The translations under genes were made by a program, and so were the position numbers. Below are positions 4,724 to 9,442 of a stretch of 9,442 nucleotides of DNA, piece after piece. Below the pieces are notes generated by a model that saw nothing but the letters and a program-made list of their open reading frames with translations, was not told the origin of the DNA and ran no database searches. The stretch is from JABMPO01 sp964539785 (lineage in GTDB: Bacteria; Fidelibacterota; Marinisomatia; Marinisomatales; TCS56). The DNA lies in contig CAZIJQ010000076.1 of NCBI GenBank assembly GCA_964539785.1, positions 1 through 9,442 on the forward strand, given 5' to 3'. Positions within the stretch are counted from its first letter, which is position 1. The number at the start of each line of letters is the position of its first letter.

Positions 4724-6829
4724 ATGTTAAATAACAAGTTTAACAATTCGGTCGTTTGGAAAGCACTGCTATTTACTGCATTCACTATAACATCTGGAAA
4801 TGCCTATTACACCACCAATGGACAAAATATTATCAAACGGGACAGCGGTGAAATCGTGCAATTACGGGGGATCGGCCTCGGAGGCTGGCTGCTCCCGGAA
4901 GGTTACATGTGGGGAATCCGGGTGCTGGATCGCCCCCGCCAGTTCGAAGCTGCTATCGAAGACCTTATTGGCGAGACTGATGCCAAGAAATTCTGGGCTC
5001 TTTATCATGAGAATTTTGTCACCAGAGATGATGTTGCTATCATGAAATCATGGGGTGTCAATACCCTCCGCATCCCATTGCTGGCCTCCATGCTACAGCC
5101 TCGTGATAATCAACCAACTGTACCACCGTTCAACTATGATGAGACCAACTTTAAATATATCGACAACCTGGTGGACTGGTGCGAAGAGCTGGAAATGGGT
5201 ATTATCTGGGACCTTCATGGTGCCCCCGGTGGTCAGAATGGTGCGAATATCTCAGACAGTGATGGGACGGCACGTCTGTGGACTGAAAGAGAAATCTACT
5301 GGCCGTTGACGATTGATTTATGGGATCAGATTACCCGACGCTACGCCAATTTTAATTGCATTGTTGGCTATGATTTGTTGAATGAACCCCTGCTGGGCCG
5401 GTATCCGGGAGTTGCTGTTGATTTATTACGGGAATTATATGTTAATCTAACGCAGGTAATTCGGGAAACCGATTCCGATGGGATCATCTTTGTCGAAGGA
5501 GATGACTGGGCCCAGAATTTTTCCATGCTGGAACCCCTGGATTGGGATCCGCATCTGGTTTTGGCGTTTCATTCATATCCACCCAGCAATACTCAGAGTG
5601 GTATCCAGCGTTGGGATGATCTACGGGTAAAATACAATATTCCATTGTGGCACGGCGAAACTGGGGAACAGGAACCGCCCTGGGTTTTATACAAACGCTC
5701 AACCACTTTTCTGGAACAAACTAATATAGGTTGGAACTGGTGGACCCATAAAAAATTCGAACTTAATCGGCAACCGTGGAGTATCAGCCGCACGCCTGGT
5801 TTTGAAAAGATCTTGGACTACTGGAAGGGTAAAGGTAAAAAACCATCCCGTAGTCAAGCCCGGCGCTGGCTGTTCGAACAGGCTCGCATGACTAATTCGG
5901 ACAATTGCGAATTTTTACCCGGCATGGTAGAATCACTGCATCCACTTGATCCTTCCCAACACCTGCTAGCCCTGGGTATCCAAAAACCTAGGATTATCAA
6001 GCAACCACAGGACCAGACCATAGAAACCGGATATAGTGCCGTATTAAAAGTTCAGGCACGGGGTTACCCGCTTCAATACCAATGGTTCCGGGATGGAAAA
6101 CCAATCCCGGGAGCAGATAGTTTCCAGCTCTTTCTTCATCAATTTCCTGATGCCGAACAGGCCGGGACTTACCAGGTTAATGTATCCAATGAGCGTGGTA
6201 TTATTCGTAGTAAAAAGGCTCAAATTGTACAAAGGCCCTTTGGCGGGTACATGATCGAGAAAACATCATCAAACCCAATCATTGACGCTCTGGCGGATGA
6301 TCTGTGGCAGTCTAAAAGAAAAATTAATCTAACCAATGTGGTGGTCGGTGATCGAAACTCACAGACCGATCTGGGAGCCTGGTTCTCAATCACCTGGGAT
6401 TCTGATAATTTATACTTCTTAGTCCGGGTATTTGACGACACTATCAGTACCGACGCCGCAATTGATTATCTGAAAGACGGAATTGAGATCTACCTGGATG
6501 CTGATAACAGTAAATCAACTTTTTATGGCGATGACGAATTTCAATTGCGTTACGTTGTGGATGACAATATCATCACCTCAGCTATCGGCTCAATTGTTGA
6601 TTCTGCCTCTTATTCTCAGATGAGAATGGCAGATGGCTATCAGATGGAAATTTCGATTCCCTGGAAAAGTATCAGCGCTTCGGGTCTGCCGGATCATTTC
6701 CTTGGTCTGGATGTGCATATAAATGATAATGACGGCAATACCAGGAATGGAAAATTAACCTGGTGGGCAGTGCAGGATAATTCCTACCAAACGCCATCCG
6801 TCTTTGGCACAGTTAAATTGCAGGATTGA
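4724..6829 (+). CDS. Secreted GH5 beta-glucanase with Ig-like and CBM9-like domains
   Basis: Modular exported glycoside hydrolase of 701 residues. Signal peptide 1-27 (core KALLFTAFTITSGNA). GH5 (cellulase-family TIM barrel) about 30-370: LRGIGLGGWLLPEGYM (47-62), GVNTLRIP (111-118), DLHGAPGGQNG (163-173), the general acid/base in DLLNEP (E221), HSY (H283), the nucleophile in HGETGEQ (E312) and the barrel-end tryptophans GWNWW (336-340). An Ig-like domain follows at about 423-503 (PQDQTIETGYSAVL, YQWFRDGKPIPGA, AGTYQVNVSN). A CBM9/DOMON-like carbohydrate-binding domain covers about 512-699 (DALADDLWQ, ITWDSDNLYFLVRVFDD, DGIEIYLDADNS, MEISIPW). Both catalytic glutamates are present. DLHGAPGG and the start motif recall exo-beta-1,3-glucanase-like GH5 members, but the subfamily and linkage (beta-1,3 or beta-1,4) cannot be fixed from motifs alone. 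Convergent with the GH3 beta-glucosidase, which could finish its products. It carries no sorting domain, unlike CotH. ATG 4724 has only a weak AGGG upstream. Confidence 0.9.
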   Translation: MLNNKFNNSVVWKALLFTAFTITSGNAYYTTNGQNIIKRDSGEIVQLRGIGLGGWLLPEGYMWGIRVLDRPRQFEAAIEDLIGETDAKKFWALYHENFVTRDDVAIMKSWGVNTLRIPLLASMLQPRDNQPTVPPFNYDETNFKYIDNLVDWCEELEMGIIWDLHGAPGGQNGANISDSDGTARLWTEREIYWPLTIDLWDQITRRYANFNCIVGYDLLNEPLLGRYPGVAVDLLRELYVNLTQVIRETDSDGIIFVEGDDWAQNFSMLEPLDWDPHLVLAFHSYPPSNTQSGIQRWDDLRVKYNIPLWHGETGEQEPPWVLYKRSTTFLEQTNIGWNWWTHKKFELNRQPWSISRTPGFEKILDYWKGKGKKPSRSQARRWLFEQARMTNSDNCEFLPGMVESLHPLDPSQHLLALGIQKPRIIKQPQDQTIETGYSAVLKVQARGYPLQYQWFRDGKPIPGADSFQLFLHQFPDAEQAGTYQVNVSNERGIIRSKKAQIVQRPFGGYMIEKTSSNPIIDALADDLWQSKRKINLTNVVVGDRNSQTDLGAWFSITWDSDNLYFLVRVFDDTISTDAAIDYLKDGIEIYLDADNSKSTFYGDDEFQLRYVVDDNIITSAIGSIVDSASYSQMRMADGYQMEISIPWKSISASGLPDHFLGLDVHINDNDGNTRNGKLTWWAVQDNSYQTPSVFGTVKLQD

Positions 6830-6875
6830 TCCCTCGTGACAACACCCGGAGCAACTCCTCCAATAGCACCAACTA

Positions 6876-9353
6876 TTATTTCAATTTAAATCTACCCTGA
6901 AGTCGAATATCTCGTGATGATGCACCCAGCCGAACCGTAAATTCCCCTGCTTCAGCTTTCCAGGTAGCAGTTTCAATGTCCCAATACTTCAGTGCCTCAG
7001 GACCCATCTTCAAAGCCACAAGTTCCACCTCACCAGGCTCTAAATATACTTTATAAAAACTTTTAAGCTCTTGCTCTGGACGAACAACACTTGCTTTATT
7101 ATCCTGAAGATATAATTGGACAACTTCGGCTCCGGCACGATTTCCGGTATTCTTAATTTTCAACGAAACGTTTACTGCTTCACCTTGCTTAACGGTTCGA
7201 TGGGCTATATTTAGATCCGAGTACTCAAAATCTGTGTAACTCAAACCATGTCCAAATGGGAAAAGTGGGTCGATATCCATTTTATCATAATGGCGATAAC
7301 CTACAAATAGCCCTTCCTCATAATGCAATTCATCATCTTCCCCGGGATAATTCGCGAATGTTGGACTATCTTTTTCATCCCTAAAAAATGTAGTTACCAG
7401 TTTTCCTGAGGGATTGATATTTCCCAGTAAAATATCAGCAATTGCGTTGCCACCCTGCTCACCGGAATACCATGATTCCACTATCGCCGGAATTTGTTTT
7501 TCCCATGCACTCATTTGAACGGCCGCACCACTATTGAAGACAACAACCACATTTTTATTCACCGTGGTTACTTTCTCAATCAATTCAATTTGTTGTTCGG
7601 GAAAGGCATTGGATTCCCGGTCATGACCTTCAGATTCATCTCTATCAGAAAATCCCATGAACATGACCACAGCATCCGACTCACGGGCAATTTGAACGGC
7701 TTTTTCCAGTAAAGATTCAGTCATTTTCTGCCACTGCAATTTTATGCCCGCATCCCCGCCATGTTCATAGAATTCGATCCTGATATCAACCCAACTATCA
7801 GCAATCAAATCCACCATGGTGGTTTGAGTTTCCATGGCATGGTCCCCCCAGTTATCAATCACCAGTGAACCATTTAAATAGAGTCTGGACCCATCGTCGC
7901 TGGTAGTGGCCAGAATATACCTACCTGTTTCCGGCGCTTTCAGCTTCCCTGTCCAGCGAATTGAAAAATAATCAGCCTGCTTTTTGATCGGACCTTTATT
8001 GCCCCAGTAAAAATCAATATTTATATCTACCCGTTTTTCGATCGGTTCTCCATCAAATTCAGAATTGTCGAAGTACTCGCCCCAAATTCCGGATAGTCCA
8101 TCATTTGTTTCCAGATATTCGCCCGGAATTGGTTTTAGGTCACCAGCAACAAGCATCCCTGGAGAATAGGATATCTTAATATTTTTAGCTTTCTCCGTCA
8201 ATGCTGCTAATGGGCTTTTGGCTTCAATCGGATCTATTTTCGAACTCCCACCGCCTCCGGTTCTCAAAATTGCGGCATTGGGTCCAATCACTGCAATGGA
8301 TTTGAATTTAGCCGCAGTCAAAGGAAGTAGATCTCCATCATTCTTTAATAATACGATACCTGACTCAGCGACTTTTTTCGCAAGGGTCAGATGTGCGGGA
8401 GAGTGGAGTTCTGCTCCTTCAGGAATTTCTTGTTCCATAAGATTCATTGCAAACATTGCTCTCAGCATACGACGTACTTTATCATCAACTTTTGATTCCT
8501 TCATTCTGCCTTCATAGATTGCCTGAACAACATTTTTTACATTCATGTACCTTCCATTTGGCATTTCAATATCCAGCCCGGCATACATTGTTGGAACGAC
8601 ACTGTGCACGGCCCCCCAATCCGACATTACAAATCCCTTGAAGCCCCATTCTTCTTTCAGGACTGTATTAAGCAACCAGGTATTGGAACTGGCATAATGG
8701 CCGTTTAACCGGTTATAAGCCGACATAATCGACCAGGTATTCCCTTCCTGTACGGCTGCTTTGAAAGCCGGGAAATAGATCTCACGGATGGTTCTTTCAT
8801 CTATTTTGGTATCCATACTCATCCGTTCGAACTCCTGATTATTACAGGCAAAATGCTTTGTTGTTGCGATAACTTTTTCGCTTTGCAGACCCTTTACAAA
8901 AGCCACGGCTATGCGCGCGGCTAAATATGGATCTTCACCGTAACTCTCAAAATTTCTACCGGCATGTGCATCACGATGAATATTAACGCAGGGTCCCAAA
9001 AGCACGTTTCTACCCTGCGCTTTTGTTTCACGGCCGAGAGCCTGGGCAAGTTGATAAACCAGGCTTGTATCCCAGGTAGCAGCAATACAAACACCTACTG
9101 GAAATGCTGTTGACTTTCCCCATCGTACCCCGTTGGGACCATCCGTCATCCGCAAAGCAGGAATTCCAAGCCGCGCCAACGGTTTGCTGTCAAAGGCCGT
9201 TGTATCCCCCCCCAACATGTTAGCTTTTTCTGCCAGGGTCATCCTGAGAATAATATTAGTTATTTGTTTTTCAATATCTGTATCAAGTTCAGCTGCGAAA
9301 ATTCCTGAAAACATTAAGATCATTATCAACAATACTGGTATTAGGTTATGCAT
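6876..9353 (-). CDS. Secreted GH3 beta-glucosidase with PA14 insert
   Basis: Exported GH3 glycosidase, expected to release glucose from the non-reducing ends of beta-glucosides. Numbered from ATG 9353 (825 residues): signal peptide 1-21 (HNLIPVLLIMILMFSGIFAA). The GH3 N-terminal barrel holds RMTDGPNGVRW, GRNFESYGEDPYLA, TTKHFACNNQE (KH at 166-167) and the nucleophile Asp in VMSDWGAVH (D245). The C-terminal sandwich begins near GIVLLKNDGDLLPL. A PA14 domain (about 420-545, with TSDDGSRLYLNG and the HGGDAGIKLQW end) is inserted before the acid/base region DESEGHDRE (E573/E575). A fibronectin-III-like domain closes the protein (about 725-822). This order matches PA14-bearing beta-glucosidases such as the Kluyveromyces enzyme, in which PA14 narrows the pocket to short substrates. 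Start: the frame reaches ATG 9437, but the 28 added residues are polar and would bury the signal peptide; ATG 9353, or GTG 9365, is better. No clear promoter was seen in 9354-9442. Confidence 0.92.
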   Translation of the reverse strand: MHNLIPVLLIMILMFSGIFAAELDTDIEKQITNIILRMTLAEKANMLGGDTTAFDSKPLARLGIPALRMTDGPNGVRWGKSTAFPVGVCIAATWDTSLVYQLAQALGRETKAQGRNVLLGPCVNIHRDAHAGRNFESYGEDPYLAARIAVAFVKGLQSEKVIATTKHFACNNQEFERMSMDTKIDERTIREIYFPAFKAAVQEGNTWSIMSAYNRLNGHYASSNTWLLNTVLKEEWGFKGFVMSDWGAVHSVVPTMYAGLDIEMPNGRYMNVKNVVQAIYEGRMKESKVDDKVRRMLRAMFAMNLMEQEIPEGAELHSPAHLTLAKKVAESGIVLLKNDGDLLPLTAAKFKSIAVIGPNAAILRTGGGGSSKIDPIEAKSPLAALTEKAKNIKISYSPGMLVAGDLKPIPGEYLETNDGLSGIWGEYFDNSEFDGEPIEKRVDINIDFYWGNKGPIKKQADYFSIRWTGKLKAPETGRYILATTSDDGSRLYLNGSLVIDNWGDHAMETQTTMVDLIADSWVDIRIEFYEHGGDAGIKLQWQKMTESLLEKAVQIARESDAVVMFMGFSDRDESEGHDRESNAFPEQQIELIEKVTTVNKNVVVVFNSGAAVQMSAWEKQIPAIVESWYSGEQGGNAIADILLGNINPSGKLVTTFFRDEKDSPTFANYPGEDDELHYEEGLFVGYRHYDKMDIDPLFPFGHGLSYTDFEYSDLNIAHRTVKQGEAVNVSLKIKNTGNRAGAEVVQLYLQDNKASVVRPEQELKSFYKVYLEPGEVELVALKMGPEALKYWDIETATWKAEAGEFTVRLGASSRDIRLQGRFKLK

Positions 9354-9442
9354 TTTTATTCTCACGTTAAAATCTTTTACGAAGTATTTAGAATGGCTGT
9401 GGATGGGGTGGTTTTGTGTCCAGGGTTCATCTGTCATATTTA

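Noticed and set aside
4800..5309. Plus-strand open frames of 81 and 84 codons inside the GH5 gene
   Set aside because: They lie in another frame of the well-supported GH5 catalytic domain, have no recognisable motif, and are low-complexity or Ser/Arg-rich as shadows usually are.
5484..6441. Minus-strand open frames of 62-73 codons opposite the GH5 gene
   Set aside because: Antisense shadows of the GH5, Ig-like and CBM9-like coding sequence, with no ribosome site or recognisable domain.
6830..6875. Possible bidirectional terminator between GH5 and GH3 (GGAG-CAA-CTCC near 6848-6858)
   Set aside because: A stem of only four pairs with no T-run on either strand; not supportable as an intrinsic terminator.
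7494..8641. Plus-strand open frames of 64-99 codons opposite the GH3 gene
   Set aside because: They are antisense to conserved GH3 and PA14 sequence and show no family signature or start signals.
9354..9437. N-terminal extension of GH3 to ATG 9437
   Set aside because: It would place 28 polar residues before a clear signal peptide beginning at ATG 9353; this stretch is more likely upstream regulatory DNA, though no promoter could be identified.

Overview
The window looks like a piece of a Gram-negative genome from the Fibrobacterota-Chlorobiota-Bacteroidota (FCB) supergroup, probably a Marinimicrobia-, Calditrichota- or KSB1-like lineage. The main reason is the C-terminal domain of the CotH protein, which opens with NFPNPFNASTTISY and closes with GTYIYQI...RKMILLK. 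This is the FlgD-Ig-like / type IX secretion type A sorting domain typical of those phyla. A lipoprotein, a predicted outer-membrane barrel and several signal peptides fit a double-membrane cell. Phylum assignment is inference; no rRNA or tRNA is present.

Left half (48-2664, minus strand): a tight four-gene operon read right to left. It encodes a VTC-fold polyphosphate polymerase, a DUF4956 inner-membrane protein, a DUF2490-like outer-membrane barrel and a lamin-tail-domain (LTD) lipoprotein. Gaps are 23, 0 and about 8 nt, and the internal DUF4956 gene has an excellent Shine-Dalgarno. Divergent from it (2957-4621, plus strand) is a secreted CotH-family protein kinase with a sorting domain. 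The roughly 290 bp between them contains three short palindromes and no convincing gene. VTC + DUF4956 + CotH is a recurrent bacterial neighbourhood, and LTD is often fused to CotH. I therefore read 48-4621 as one functional unit spanning cytoplasm, inner membrane, outer membrane and surface. Its biological job is not established and is the most interesting content of the window.

Right half (4724-9353): two secreted carbohydrate-active enzymes encoded convergently. One is a modular GH5 beta-glucanase (signal peptide, GH5, Ig-like domain, CBM9-like domain). The other is a GH3 beta-glucosidase with an inserted PA14 domain. Together they make a plausible small beta-glucan degradation set: the GH5 enzyme cuts polymer or oligomers and the GH3 enzyme releases glucose. 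The gap before GH5 holds a perfect 7-bp-arm inverted repeat overlapping a reasonable promoter. No SusC/SusD, transporter or regulator gene is visible. No CRISPR array, insertion sequence, tRNA or rRNA was seen. Long open frames inside GH5 and GH3 in other frames are shadows and were left out.
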